Counted from the first letter of the stretch, positions 1 to 9,191 are shown. The stretch: 64,000 nt of DNA from AV69 sp963742315 (GCA_963742315.1 CAVULE010000004.1:62001-126000); one strand, 5' to 3'. Notes: generated by a model not told the origin, from the letters alone. Program-made: numbers and translations.

Positions 1-1
1 G

Positions 2-625
2 ACATTCCATAAAACAGAGGAGCTGCTTCTGGCGGAACTGGAACATTTCATGGCAGCATTTGCGGACTGGCAAAAACAGGCGGCGCCGCAGTTGGAGAAG
101 TTGCAGGAAGAAATTGAAGCATGGCCCGTCGAAAACCTCGATTGCAAAAAGATTCGCTGCGCGGCGCAACGCGCTTACAAAACCGCGCGTCATGCCTTGG
201 ACTGCGCAAAGACCAAACCGACACCGGAGAATTTCCACGAATTTCGCAGCGAAGCGAAGCGGCTGCTTTATCAGTTGCGAATTTTGCGACCAATCAATCC
301 CCTCGTCATCGGCGCCTTGATTGATGATCTCGATTCGGTGGGCGAGATCTTCGGGCGATCGCACGATCTGTATTTCCTGGGCGAACGATTACGGCGCGAC
401 GATGGGCAACCGCCCACACGAGAGACGCGGGAATTGGTGGCGGTGATCGAGGCGACCGAAGTGGAATTGCAAAACCGCGGCCTCGATCTGGCGGAACGAT
501 TTTTCGAGGAGCGTCCGCGCGATTTTGGGTATCGACTTGGCACCTGGCTGCAGCAGTGGCTGAGGGGCGAAGCACCTACCGTAGCCGACGCGCTGGTGTG
601 CCATGACGCCAGCGTTTTGAACTAA
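2..625 (+). CDS. CHAD domain protein, C-terminal part (5' truncated by window edge)
   Basis: The reading frame is open back to base 2, so the gene begins before the window and only its 3' part is here; the ATG at 50 is probably internal. The visible protein is almost entirely alpha-helical and rich in Arg, Glu and Leu. The stretch FHEFRSEAKRLLYQLRIL matches the CHAD signature, in which a conserved His is followed by Arg and Lys residues, and a second helix pair with DLDSVGEIFGRSHDLYFL follows. CHAD (conserved histidine alpha-helical) domains bind polyphosphate and often accompany CYTH phosphatases; whether a CYTH domain lies upstream cannot be seen. A dispersed repeat begins about 40 bases after the stop. 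Confidence 0.75.
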   Translation, partial: TFHKTEELLLAELEHFMAAFADWQKQAAPQLEKLQEEIEAWPVENLDCKKIRCAAQRAYKTARHALDCAKTKPTPENFHEFRSEAKRLLYQLRILRPINPLVIGALIDDLDSVGEIFGRSHDLYFLGERLRRDDGQPPTRETRELVAVIEATEVELQNRGLDLAERFFEERPRDFGYRLGTWLQQWLRGEAPTVADALVCHDASVLN

Positions 626-666
626 CCGGCGGAACTTACCGAACCGAGCCGATAGTCGGACGCGAT

Positions 667-752
667 GGGTCGAGCAGTCTTTCCTCGATGTTAAAGCACG
701 TGCGGCACAGCCGCCTTTATTTAGCATCGCCAGACGGAGTGGCCGATCCACC
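667..752. repeat. dispersed palindromic element, family W, copy 1
   Basis: This copy lies between the CHAD gene and ahcY. It carries the family's inner motif CTCGATGTTAAAGC, a central hairpin of GCGGC and GCCGC, then TTAGCATCG and the outer end GGAGTGGCCGATCCACC. The left end (GGGTCGAGCAG) is more decayed. Other copies lie at 18206, 26442, 37740, 41812 and 58850. Beyond this element, the rest of the 626-831 gap shows nothing recognisable. Confidence 0.75.
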
Positions 753-831
753 TAACGCGTTGTTGAAGGAGCGGTTTCAATTTCGACCAAGCTCGCCGAA
801 GGGACCTTGCCGATCAGCCTTAGATCAAAAG

Positions 832-2262
832 CTAATAGCGGTAGTGTTCTGACTTGTAGGGCCCGTCCACCGGTATGCCGAGATAATCGGCCTGTTCTTT
901 ACTTAGTTTCGTTAGTTTGACGCCAATTTTATTGAGATGGAGGCGAGCTACTTCTTCGTCCAGCTTCTTGCTCAGAACATATACGCCTGCCTTGTAGGTA
1001 TCGCGATTCTTCCAAAGATCGAGTTGCGCCAGGACCTGATTAGAAAACGAATTCGACATGACAAAGCTCGGGTGACCTGTGGCACAGCCAAGGTTTACCA
1101 AACGACCTTCGGCCAACAAGAAGATCTCATGATCATCCGGGAAACTGTATTTATCTACCTGCGGTTTGATGTTGGTGCGCCTGACTCCTTTGGCAGAGTT
1201 CAACTTGTCGACCTGAACTTCGTTATCAAAATGTCCGATGTTCGCCACGATGGCCTGGTCCTTCATCCGCTCGATATGTTCGAGCCTGATTACATCGAGG
1301 TTGCCAGTAGCAGTGATGTAGATATCGCCACGACCAAGAGTCTCTTCGATGGTAGTCACTTCGTAACCTTCCATCGCGGCCTGCAACGCATTGATCGGAT
1401 CGATCTCCGTGATGATGACGCGCGCACCCTGACCACGGAGCGATTGCGCACAACCTTTGCCGACATCACCGTAACCACAAACTACCGCCACTTTGCCGGC
1501 AATCATGACATCGAGCGCGCGGTTTAACCCGTCAACCAGCGAATGCCGGCAGCCATAAAGGTTATCGAATTTCGATTTGGTGACCGAATCATTGACGTTG
1601 ATCGCAGGGACAAGGAGCCGGTTTTCCTGATGCATTTTGTAAAGTCGATGCACCCCAGTGGTTGTTTCCTCGGAAACACCTCGCCATTCCTTCACAATCT
1701 CGTGCCAGCGAAACGGATTTTCGCGCTGAACCTCCAGCAGCAAATCTTTTATCACCTGCTCTTCCCGGTTGGTCGATTTTGTTTTCGCCCAATCACTGCC
1801 TTCCTCGAGTTCGTACCCTTTGTGAATGAGCAGGGTCGCGTCGCCGCCATCATCGACCACAAGTTGGGGGCCTTTGCCGTCGGGATGGGAGAGAGCGCGA
1901 TAGGTGCACCACCAATAATCTTCAAGCGATTCCCCCTTCCAGGCGAAAACCGAGACGCCGGACTTTGCCATCGCGGCCGCGGCATGATCTTGCGTCGAAA
2001 AAATATTACAGCTCGCCCAGCGCACGCTCGCGCCAAGATCGCCCAGCGTTTCAATCAAAACCGCGGTTTGCACAGTCATATGCAAAGACCCGGTGATCCG
2101 GACGCCTGCGAGCGGTTTACTCGGCGCGTATTTTTCCCGGATCGCCATCAGACCAGGCATTTCCTTTTCCGCGATGCCGATCTCTTTCCTTCCAAAATCC
2201 GCCAGGCTTATATCCGCAACTTTGTAATCTTGTGTTCGTTCGGTTTGTGTTTCTGTCTGCAT
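832..2262 (-). CDS. ahcY: Adenosylhomocysteinase
   Basis: AhcY reversibly hydrolyses S-adenosylhomocysteine to adenosine and homocysteine with tightly bound NAD, and so clears the product inhibitor of SAM-dependent methylation. The 476-residue protein is full length. The GSLHMTVQTAVLIETL substrate region lies near residue 58, the NAD-binding glycine motif GYGDVGKG near 263-270, and the diagnostic C-terminus KSEHYRY closes the protein. It begins 25 bases after metK on the same strand, so the two probably form an operon, metK first. The divergent ArsR-methyltransferase regulator upstream of metK is the likely controller. No strong Shine-Dalgarno sequence precedes the ATG. Confidence 0.97.
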   Translation of the reverse strand: MQTETQTERTQDYKVADISLADFGRKEIGIAEKEMPGLMAIREKYAPSKPLAGVRITGSLHMTVQTAVLIETLGDLGASVRWASCNIFSTQDHAAAAMAKSGVSVFAWKGESLEDYWWCTYRALSHPDGKGPQLVVDDGGDATLLIHKGYELEEGSDWAKTKSTNREEQVIKDLLLEVQRENPFRWHEIVKEWRGVSEETTTGVHRLYKMHQENRLLVPAINVNDSVTKSKFDNLYGCRHSLVDGLNRALDVMIAGKVAVVCGYGDVGKGCAQSLRGQGARVIITEIDPINALQAAMEGYEVTTIEETLGRGDIYITATGNLDVIRLEHIERMKDQAIVANIGHFDNEVQVDKLNSAKGVRRTNIKPQVDKYSFPDDHEIFLLAEGRLVNLGCATGHPSFVMSNSFSNQVLAQLDLWKNRDTYKAGVYVLSKKLDEEVARLHLNKIGVKLTKLSKEQADYLGIPVDGPYKSEHYRY

Positions 2263-2287
2263 AAAACTTAAAGGTTAAAACTAAGAC

Positions 2288-3466
2288 TTATCGTGCTGCC
2301 GCCCGCAGTGCCTCCGCCCTATCCGTCCGTTCCCAAGTAATGGCATCGAGATCATCAACTCGACCGAAGTGTCCGTAGTTAGTAGTTTTCCGATATATTG
2401 GGCGCAGTAAGTTGAGCTGTTTGATAATCTCAGCCGGTTTGAAATTGAAGACTTCACAAACCGCGCGTTCCAGCTTTTCGTCATCCACTTTGCCAGTGCA
2501 GAATGTGTCGATGCTGACACTAACGGGTTCTGGATGACCAATAGCGTAGGCGAATTGCACTTCGCAGCGGTCAGCTAACCCTGAGGCGACAACATTTTTC
2601 GCGACCCATCGGCCCATGTAGGCTGCGCTGCGATCTACCTTACTTGGATCCTTTCCCGAAAACGCGCCGCCGCCATGCCGACCCATCCCACCATAGCTAT
2701 CAACAATGATCTTGCGACCGGTTATTCCCGCATCGCCTTCCGGGCCGCCGACCACAAAACGGCCGGTCGGATTAATTAGGTACGTCGTCTTTTTATCAAG
2801 CCACTTCCCCGGAATTATTTTTTTGATCAGTAGCTCGATTAGGGTCTCTCGAATTTCTTTTTGCTTAACGTCCGCGGCGTGCTGGGTGGAAACGACTATG
2901 GCCGAAGCACGCACCGGCTGGTGGCCGTGGTATTCAATCGAGACCTGTGTCTTGGCGTCGGGCCGAAGCCAGGGGATCTCGCCTTTCTTGCGCAATCGTG
3001 TCAGCTCACGCCCGAGCTTGTGCGCGAAGGAAATAGGGGCCGGCATCAGCTCGGGCGTTTCGTTGCAGGCAAATCCGAACATCAATCCCTGATCGCCCGC
3101 GCCTTGTTCGGCCGTGCCTTTGCCTTCAGCCGCAGCTTCATCGACCCCCTGCTTGATATCACGCGATTGCTCCGTCATCTCGCAGATCACGCGGCAGGTA
3201 TCGGCGTGGAAAATACAATCGCCGTTTACGTACCCGATGCCGCGCACGGCATTGCGTACCTGTTCAGTGAAATCGAACCGGGCGTTGCTGGTGATCTCGC
3301 CCGCCAACACTACCAGATTGCCTTTGGCCAGCGTTTCGCAGGCTACTCGACTCAGTGGGTCCTGTTCGAGACAGGCGTCGAGAATGTAATCGCTAATCGT
3401 GTCGCAGACCTTATCGGGATGGCCTTCAGTAACGGACTCGGAGGAAAAAATGTAACGGCGAGACAT
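2288..3466 (-). CDS. metK: S-adenosylmethionine synthetase
   Basis: MetK makes S-adenosylmethionine from methionine and ATP in the cytoplasm. The 392-residue length is normal. The N-terminal GHPDKVCDTISD motif (from about residue 15), the GAGDQGLMFG ATP-binding motif near residue 122 and the phosphate loop GGGAFSGKDPSKVDRSAAY near 265 are all intact. The ATG is preceded by ACCACC rather than a clear Shine-Dalgarno sequence. It is the first gene of the metK-ahcY operon and faces the regulator gene at 3613 across 146 bases. I found no SAM riboswitch fold in the leader, which suggests protein-based control. Confidence 0.97.
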   Translation of the reverse strand: MSRRYIFSSESVTEGHPDKVCDTISDYILDACLEQDPLSRVACETLAKGNLVVLAGEITSNARFDFTEQVRNAVRGIGYVNGDCIFHADTCRVICEMTEQSRDIKQGVDEAAAEGKGTAEQGAGDQGLMFGFACNETPELMPAPISFAHKLGRELTRLRKKGEIPWLRPDAKTQVSIEYHGHQPVRASAIVVSTQHAADVKQKEIRETLIELLIKKIIPGKWLDKKTTYLINPTGRFVVGGPEGDAGITGRKIIVDSYGGMGRHGGGAFSGKDPSKVDRSAAYMGRWVAKNVVASGLADRCEVQFAYAIGHPEPVSVSIDTFCTGKVDDEKLERAVCEVFNFKPAEIIKQLNLLRPIYRKTTNYGHFGRVDDLDAITWERTDRAEALRAAAR

Positions 3467-3492
3467 GGTGGTAAACGTAATTCGTTAAAGCG

Positions 3493-3556
3493 ATGAAGCG
3501 TTAAAGCGGTCAGAATCTCGGCCAATCGCTGGAACGGTTCAACGCCTTAACGCGTC
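3493..3556. repeat. imperfect inverted repeat in the metK leader
   Basis: GCGTTAAAGCG near 3495 is matched in inverted orientation by CGCCTTAACGC near 3543, so a long imperfect hairpin could form in the 5' leader of metK. The unit GTTAAAGCG also occurs twice directly near 3485-3507. It may be a decayed intergenic repeat rather than a regulatory structure. Confidence 0.4.
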
Positions 3557-3583
3557 AACGTTCGGAACATATTGACCAATCAT

Positions 3584-3599
3584 GATACGTAGATGTATC
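3584..3599. promoter_or_regulatory. candidate operator for the ArsR-type regulator
   Basis: GATAC, six bases, GTATC forms a perfect interrupted palindrome between metK and the divergent ArsR-methyltransferase gene, 13 bases before the regulator's ATG. ArsR-family dimers bind palindromes of this size, and the position fits both autoregulation and control of metK-ahcY. This is an inference from layout and symmetry only. Confidence 0.5.
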
Positions 3600-3612
3600 G
3601 TTCTTTTGCACG

Positions 3613-4545
3613 ATGCCGTCAACGATTAATTTCCTGCGTCTGATCGCCGATCCCACCCGCCTGCGCGTCCTTCTCGTCCTCGAGCAGGAAGAGCTTTCCG
3701 TGGCGGAGTTACAGGAAATTCTCGGGATGGGTCAGTCGCGCATTTCCAGTCACCTCGCACAGCTAAAACAAGCCGGAGCGGTCGTCGATCGGCGAGCTGG
3801 CAAGAATGTGTATTACGGTTTGAAAAGTTTTTCGCGCAACGGCGCACGCGGCCGGGTGCAGGAGTTGGTCCAAACTCTGGCCCGCGAGATTCCGGAAACG
3901 GCGCGCGATCGCACTGCGCTGAAGCTGACTCTGCGCAAGCGCCAGGACAAGGCGCGCGAATATTTCGACGAGCTGGCGGGTAAGTTTGGCCGAAGTTATG
4001 TCCCGGGACGTTCCTGGGAGGCCCTGGCGCACGTCTTGATCACATTGTTGCCGCCGCTAACCGTGGCGGATCTGGGCGCAGGCGAAGGCACTCTGGCGCA
4101 ATTGCTCGCCAAAAATGCGCGCAAAGTCATCGCGGTCGATAATTCGCCGAAGATGGTCGAGTTCGCGTCGCAGCTGGCGAAGAAACATGGCTTCCGCAAC
4201 ATCGAGTACCGGCTCGGCGATATGCAGGAACCGCCCATTGCCAGGAACAGCGTCGATCTGGCGATTTTCAGTCAGGCTTTGCACCATGCTCCGCGGCCGG
4301 AACGCGCGATCAAGAGCGCGCATTCCATTCTGAGAAAGAAAGGGCGCATTGTGATTCTCGATTTGTTGAACCATTCCTTCGAGCGAGCGCGCGAACTTTA
4401 CGCTGATCACTGGCTCGGTTTCAGCGAAGTGCAACTGCACCAATTTCTGGAAGACTCCGGCTTCAAGAACATCGATGTTCGCGTGGTCGCGCGGGAAAAA
4501 CAGAGCCCGAATTTTCAAACCGTATTCGCGACTGGGACGAACTGA
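3613..4545 (+). CDS. ArsR-family regulator fused to a SAM-dependent methyltransferase domain
   Basis: Residues 1-85 form an ArsR-type winged helix: LRLIADPTRLRVLLVL, the recognition helix in QSRISSHLAQLKQAGAV, and the wing DRRAGKNVYYGL. No metal-binding Cys box is visible, so this is not a classic arsenic sensor. From about residue 110 a class I methyltransferase fold follows, with motif I VADLGAGEGTLAQLL, the acidic end VIAVDNSP and motif IV DLAIFSQALHHA. It is divergent from metK-ahcY. ArsR-family regulators of methionine/SAM metabolism that respond to S-adenosylhomocysteine are known in proteobacteria (SahR/SamR). The same role here is inferred from context: the methyltransferase domain could sense SAM or SAH rather than catalyse. 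Confidence 0.85.
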   Translation: MPSTINFLRLIADPTRLRVLLVLEQEELSVAELQEILGMGQSRISSHLAQLKQAGAVVDRRAGKNVYYGLKSFSRNGARGRVQELVQTLAREIPETARDRTALKLTLRKRQDKAREYFDELAGKFGRSYVPGRSWEALAHVLITLLPPLTVADLGAGEGTLAQLLAKNARKVIAVDNSPKMVEFASQLAKKHGFRNIEYRLGDMQEPPIARNSVDLAIFSQALHHAPRPERAIKSAHSILRKKGRIVILDLLNHSFERARELYADHWLGFSEVQLHQFLEDSGFKNIDVRVVAREKQSPNFQTVFATGTN

Positions 4546-4588
4546 TTCGTGAGCTGAGAATCTAATAGCAGGATCGCGCCTCCTTTCT

Positions 4589-4667
4589 GTCATCCCGAGC
4601 GCGGTCGAGGGATCTCTAACCATTCGCCGGAAAATCAGAGATGCCTCGCCTTCCGCTCGACATGACA
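4589..4667. repeat. dispersed palindromic element, family A, copy 1
   Basis: The left arm begins GTCATCCCGAGCGCGGTCG and the right arm ends CTTCCGCTCGACATGACA, inverted relative to each other around a GATCTCT...AGAGATG inner pair. This is the commonest repeat family in the window (about ten copies). It fills most of the gap between the ArsR-fusion gene and the DUF4139 gene. Confidence 0.85.
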
Positions 4668-4752
4668 CGAGCGGCGGAAATGCGGCCAGGGCGCGGCATT
4701 TACCAGAAAATCATCGTCGGTTTTTGGCGTTTCGAGTGTTTAACTCGGCAAC

Positions 4753-6297
4753 ATGAAAAGAATTGCTGCATTCATTCCGCGGCCAGGGGCCGCGGCAACA
4801 ATGCTGGCCTGCATCGCGCTGACGCCTTTGCTTTTCGCCAGCCAACCTGCTCTCACGATTTACAATCAAAATTTCGCGGTAGTGCGCGACACCGTTCCGA
4901 TCGATCTGAAGCAGGGGATCAACAATGTCCGTTTCACCGAAACGACCGCACATCTCGAGCCCGATTCAGTGATCTTGCGCGATTCGACCGGCAAGACGAA
5001 CCTGCAAATTCTCGAGCAAAATTATCGCAACGATCCGGTTTCGCAGGAATTGCTCCTTTCGCTATTTGAGGGCAAAACGATCGACTTTCTTGTCGTCGAA
5101 CCAAACAAACCAAACGCGATTGTGCAGGGAAAAATCGTGCGTAGCGGTTACGCGCGGCACAGCCAGGAAGCGATGCAGCGCTACGGACAACGCTACGCCA
5201 TGGCGCAATCGGCGATGGCTTATCAAAGCGGCGGCATGTCGCAGCCGATCATCGAGGTCGACGGCAAACTGCGGTTTGCGCTTCCGGGACAACCCCTATT
5301 TCCACCGCTGGGAGACGACACGATCTTAAAACCAACAATCGAGTGGCAATTGCAAGCAGACAAAGCGACCAAGCTGGATGCGGAGCTGGCCTACGTTACC
5401 GGAGGGATGAGTTGGGAAGCCGCTTACAACATTGTCGCGCCGGAGAAAAGCGATCTGCTCGATTTTGTCGGCTGGGTGACAATGGACAACCAAAGCGGCA
5501 AGACCTTTGAAAATGCAAAAATCAAACTGATGGCCGGGGACGTCAGCAAGATTCAGCAGGCCGAAGGATTTGCTCTTGCCAGAAATGAAGAGCTGGCGGC
5601 GTCAGCGGCGATACCGCCCCCGGTCTCGGAGAAAGCGTTCGAAGATTATCATCTCTACACCCTGGCGCGACCAGCGACGTTGCGCGATCGCGAGACGAAA
5701 CAAGTCGAGTTTATTCGCGCCGGCGGTGTGAAATCAGAGCGCATTTACGTTTACGACGGATTGAAGATCGATTGGAACCAGTGGCGCGGTTATCGCATGG
5801 AAAACATCCGCAATAATCAGGATCTCGGCACAGAAATGGAAACGAAAGTCGCGGTCATGCGCGAATTCAAAAATTCGGAAGCGAATCATCTCGGGATGCC
5901 ATTGCCGAAAGGGCGCGTCCGTTTTTACAAACAGGATGATGACAAACAGCTGGAATTCACCGGCGAAAATCTGATCGATCACACCCCGAAAGACGAAACG
6001 CTGCGAGTCTTTACCGGCAACGCTTTCGATCTGGTGGGCGAGCGCCGGCGCACCAACGTGAAAGTAGATTCATCCAATCACTGGCTCGACGAATCGATTG
6101 AAATCAAGCTGCGTAATCACAAGAAAGAGCCGGTGGAGATTCGCGTGGTTGAGCATCTCTTTCGCTGGACCAACTGGGACGTCACGGAAAAATCGGATCC
6201 GTTCACGAAAACGAACGCGCAAACGATAGAGTTCCGCATTCCGGTCAAAGCCGACGAAGAAAAGACGATTCATTACACCGCGCATTATTCGTGGTAA
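4753..6297 (+). CDS. DUF4139 domain protein, exported
   Basis: The 514-residue protein starts with a basic stretch and a hydrophobic segment (MLACIALTPLLFAS, about residues 17-30) that reads as a signal peptide, so it probably acts outside the cytoplasm. The body matches DUF4139: an N-terminal beta-rich part (YNQNFAVVRDTVPIDL), then the conserved AELAYVTGGMSWEAAYNI region near residue 210, and a C-terminal half with RFYKQDDDKQLEFTGEN. The biochemical function of the family is not established. It stands alone between two repeats and has no obvious operon partner. Its size is typical for secreted DUF4139 proteins. Confidence 0.85.
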   Translation: MKRIAAFIPRPGAAATMLACIALTPLLFASQPALTIYNQNFAVVRDTVPIDLKQGINNVRFTETTAHLEPDSVILRDSTGKTNLQILEQNYRNDPVSQELLLSLFEGKTIDFLVVEPNKPNAIVQGKIVRSGYARHSQEAMQRYGQRYAMAQSAMAYQSGGMSQPIIEVDGKLRFALPGQPLFPPLGDDTILKPTIEWQLQADKATKLDAELAYVTGGMSWEAAYNIVAPEKSDLLDFVGWVTMDNQSGKTFENAKIKLMAGDVSKIQQAEGFALARNEELAASAAIPPPVSEKAFEDYHLYTLARPATLRDRETKQVEFIRAGGVKSERIYVYDGLKIDWNQWRGYRMENIRNNQDLGTEMETKVAVMREFKNSEANHLGMPLPKGRVRFYKQDDDKQLEFTGENLIDHTPKDETLRVFTGNAFDLVGERRRTNVKVDSSNHWLDESIEIKLRNHKKEPVEIRVVEHLFRWTNWDVTEKSDPFTKTNAQTIEFRIPVKADEEKTIHYTAHYSW

Positions 6298-6332
6298 TTG
6301 GCGGCCTCGCAGTCACCGCCGAAATCGATTAG
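6298..6332. repeat. dispersed palindromic element, family C, degenerate copy
   Basis: GGCGGCCTCGCAGTCACCGCCGAAATC begins right at the DUF4139 stop codon and resembles the left half of the 61-base family C element found in uvrA (37214) and before prfA (49855). The rest of the gap to 6477 shows no other feature. Confidence 0.5.
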
Positions 6333-6477
6333 ACCATTTTAGCCTAACCTCCGGCCGTAGGCCCTTACCTCATGGTCAGAGCAGAGCCCTAATTTTCAGA
6401 CTCTTTTGCGACTGGCGCGAAATAGTTGCTGAACTTTCGGCAAGGGTATCTTGTCCCATGTCTTGGAGAGGTTTGTA

Positions 6478-9141
6478 ATGGTATCGACTGCCCCCACATC
6501 CTCGGAGACGAGCACGCGTCGGCACGTTGAAATCGCGCACGTGCTATTCATCGATGTTGTCGGCTACTCGAAATTGCTCATCGACGAGCAACAGCAAATC
6601 CAGGAGCAACTTAATCACGTCGTTCGCAGTACGGAACAGTTTCGTTCCGCCGAGGCCAAGGGTAAGTTGACTCGCCTTCCGACCGGCGACGGCATGGCGC
6701 TGGTCTTTTTCACGACACCAGAAGCACCGGTTCAATGCGCGCTCGAAATCAGCGAAGCGCTGCTGAGTTATCCTCGCTTGAAATTGCGGATGGGCGTCCA
6801 TAGCGGGCCGGTTAGTAGCACTACTGACGTGAATGACAGGTCCAACATCGCCGGTGCCGCCATCAACATTGCGGAACGGATCATGTCCTGCGGCGATGCC
6901 GGTCACATCCTGATTTCCAAGCGTCTCGCGGACGATTTGGGCCAGTACGCCGAGTGGCAACCGTGCTTGCATGATCTCGGTGAGATCCAGGTCAAGCATG
7001 GCGTCACGCTCGCGATTGTTAATGTTTACACAGACAAGTTGGGCAACCCGGAAGTGCCGGAGAAAATCAGAGAGGCAAGGTTGGAGAATGCCTCGGCTTC
7101 TGAGAAAGCGGTCGGGCAAGATCCCGGGTCATCCCGAACCAGTGGCTTTTTTGAGGAGGTGAAGCGGCGGAAAGTTTATCGCGTTGCGGTTGCCTACATC
7201 ATTGTTGCCGGAGGCATCATTCAGATTGCGTCGGCGGTCTTTCCGGCGTGGGAGCTGCCGAACTGGTCGCAACGCCTGGTCATTGTGCTATTGCTCAGTG
7301 GATTTCCGATTGCCCTCATCCTCGCCTGGGCTTTCGACGTCACTCCGCAGGGTATAAAACCGACGCCGACGATCGCCGTGGCGGGAGCACATCGTCGCCG
7401 CAATGTCATTATGCTCGTCGCTACCGGCGTGATCATTTCCGCCGCCGCCGGTTTTTTTCTCCTCCCCCGCGCGGTCGCGCGCAAGTTGGATAAATCGATC
7501 GCGGTATTGCCATTCGAGAATCTGAGCGACGACAAGGAGAACGCCTTCTTTGCCGATGGAATGCAGGATGACATTCTGACCAACCTTTCGAAAATCGGTG
7601 AGCTCAAAGTGATCTCGCGCACTTCCGTCATGGGTTATCGTGGTAAGACCGCGAATGTTCGCGAGATCGGCAAGCAACTCGGGGTTTCCAACATTCTCGA
7701 AGGCAGCGTGCGCCGCTCGGGAAACAAGGTGCGGGTGAATGTGCAATTGATCGACGCCAACAGTGACGAGCATATTTGGGCGAGCGATTATGATCGCGAT
7801 GTGACCGATGTGTTTGCCATTCAAACCGATCTCGCACAAAAAATCACCGACGCGCTCCAGGCCAAGCTTTCGCCCGCGGAAAAATCGCGACTCGAACGAA
7901 AGCCCACGGAAAACGGCGAGGCCTATCTCGCTTTTGTCCAGGCGCACAATCTTCAGGACGCGATGGAGGACCTGGAGAAACTCAAACAAAGCGAGCAACT
8001 CTACGAGCGAGCCATTCAGCTCGATCCAATGTTTGCTCTCGCCATCGCGCGCTATTCGCAGTTGGAAAGCTGGATCGTCCATATTTTCGAACGAACGACC
8101 GAGCGCCGCGAAAAAGCGCGCGCTCTCGCACAGCGGGCGTTGCAATTACAGCCCGACCTGCCGGAGGCGCACCTGGCAATGGGATTTTCGCTTTATTACG
8201 GCGACAACGATTTCGAGGGGGCACTGAAAGAATTCGAAATCGCGCAGCGCGATTTGCCGAACGAGGCTGAAGGTTATTTCGCGCTTGGCGCGATCCAACG
8301 TCGCCTGGGAAAATGGCCGGAATCCACCGCCAATCTTGAAAAAGCGGCCAGTCTCAATCCGAAAGACAGCTGGGTGTTTCAGAATCTCGCTTTCAATTAC
8401 CAGATGCTCCGAAATTTCGATGCCGCGAATAGAACGATAGACCGCGGGCTGAAGGTAAATCCGGGGGGCTTGGGACTTTGGGAGATCAAGTCGAAGCTCG
8501 CCGTCGCCGAAAAAGGCGATCTGAGCGTTGCGGAACGAGCGTTTCAAGCGGTGAAATCGATGCCGATGACGAACGAGGAGAAACTGAGAATCGCTGGCGG
8601 GCGCGCGGACGTTTTCCTTTTAGAACGCAAATACCAGGAAGGATTACGCGAAGCGGAAAGCCTGTCAGATGCTGTTCTGGCAGGGATTCCCGCAGCTTTG
8701 TGTGCCAAGTATTATCTCGTTGGTATTGCTCGAAAGGCACTCCACGACGAAGCCGGCGCGCGGACCGCCCTCCTCAAGGCAAAAGAACTTCTCGAAGCAC
8801 AACTGAAACAGAGTCCCGATTCGCCGGACCTTCGTATCCAGCTCGCGAAAGTTCTGGCTTATCTCGGAGAAAAAGATGCCGCCTTAAACGAAGCACAGCG
8901 CGCTACCGAAATACTGCCGGAGAGTAAGGATGCTTTTAGCGGGCCGGATATTACGGCCGGCGTGGCTGAAGTTTGTGGCATCGTGGGCGAAAACGGCCGG
9001 GCGATCGAACTTCTTGATGGTTTGTTAGGCCGGCCTAGTCCACTCACCGTGCCACTTCTCAAACTCAGTCCGGCGTGGGACCCGCTGCGCAGCGATCCGC
9101 GCTTCCAGGCTTTGCTCGACAAGTACAGTGCGAAGACTTAG
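6478..9141 (+). CDS. Class III nucleotide cyclase / TolB-like / TPR signalling protein
   Basis: A large modular protein. Residues about 15-185 form a class III adenylate/guanylate cyclase homology domain with metal-binding FIDVVGYSKL and TGDG motifs. A membrane region follows, with hydrophobic segments near residues 234-256, 262-285 and 308-330. Next is a TolB/FlgO-like segment starting KSIAVLPFENLSDDKENAFFADGMQ (in two parts: KSIAVLPFENLSDD then ENAFFADGM), then tetratricopeptide repeats to the C-terminus. I chose the ATG at 6478 because GGAGAGG sits six bases upstream; an in-frame ATG at 6451 lacks such a site. The product nucleotide (cAMP or cGMP) and the ligand of the periplasmic part cannot be read from sequence. 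It stands alone, so no partner is suggested. Confidence 0.88.
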   Translation: MVSTAPTSSETSTRRHVEIAHVLFIDVVGYSKLLIDEQQQIQEQLNHVVRSTEQFRSAEAKGKLTRLPTGDGMALVFFTTPEAPVQCALEISEALLSYPRLKLRMGVHSGPVSSTTDVNDRSNIAGAAINIAERIMSCGDAGHILISKRLADDLGQYAEWQPCLHDLGEIQVKHGVTLAIVNVYTDKLGNPEVPEKIREARLENASASEKAVGQDPGSSRTSGFFEEVKRRKVYRVAVAYIIVAGGIIQIASAVFPAWELPNWSQRLVIVLLLSGFPIALILAWAFDVTPQGIKPTPTIAVAGAHRRRNVIMLVATGVIISAAAGFFLLPRAVARKLDKSIAVLPFENLSDDKENAFFADGMQDDILTNLSKIGELKVISRTSVMGYRGKTANVREIGKQLGVSNILEGSVRRSGNKVRVNVQLIDANSDEHIWASDYDRDVTDVFAIQTDLAQKITDALQAKLSPAEKSRLERKPTENGEAYLAFVQAHNLQDAMEDLEKLKQSEQLYERAIQLDPMFALAIARYSQLESWIVHIFERTTERREKARALAQRALQLQPDLPEAHLAMGFSLYYGDNDFEGALKEFEIAQRDLPNEAEGYFALGAIQRRLGKWPESTANLEKAASLNPKDSWVFQNLAFNYQMLRNFDAANRTIDRGLKVNPGGLGLWEIKSKLAVAEKGDLSVAERAFQAVKSMPMTNEEKLRIAGGRADVFLLERKYQEGLREAESLSDAVLAGIPAALCAKYYLVGIARKALHDEAGARTALLKAKELLEAQLKQSPDSPDLRIQLAKVLAYLGEKDAALNEAQRATEILPESKDAFSGPDITAGVAEVCGIVGENGRAIELLDGLLGRPSPLTVPLLKLSPAWDPLRSDPRFQALLDKYSAKT

Positions 9142-9159
9142 CCCGGACATTTCATGTCG

Positions 9160-9191
9160 GCTCGACGAGAAGTCGAGCAGCCCTTTCGGGC
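9160..9191. other. two short hairpins after the cyclase gene
   Basis: GCTCGAC-GAGAA-GTCGAGC (9160-9178) is followed closely by GCCC-TTTC-GGGC (9181-9192). Neither is followed by a T run, so these are at best weak or Rho-assisted transcription ends. They may also be decayed repeats. Confidence 0.3.

Noticed and set aside
937..2271. Long plus-strand frames opposite ahcY (937-1527 and 1543-2271)
   Set aside because: They are antisense to a clear, full-length ahcY and show no family motifs; codon periodicity belongs to the minus strand.
3467..3612. SAM riboswitch upstream of metK
   Set aside because: No SAM-I, SAM-II or SAH riboswitch core could be recognised; the leader only has imperfect GTTAAAGCG repeats and a short palindrome.
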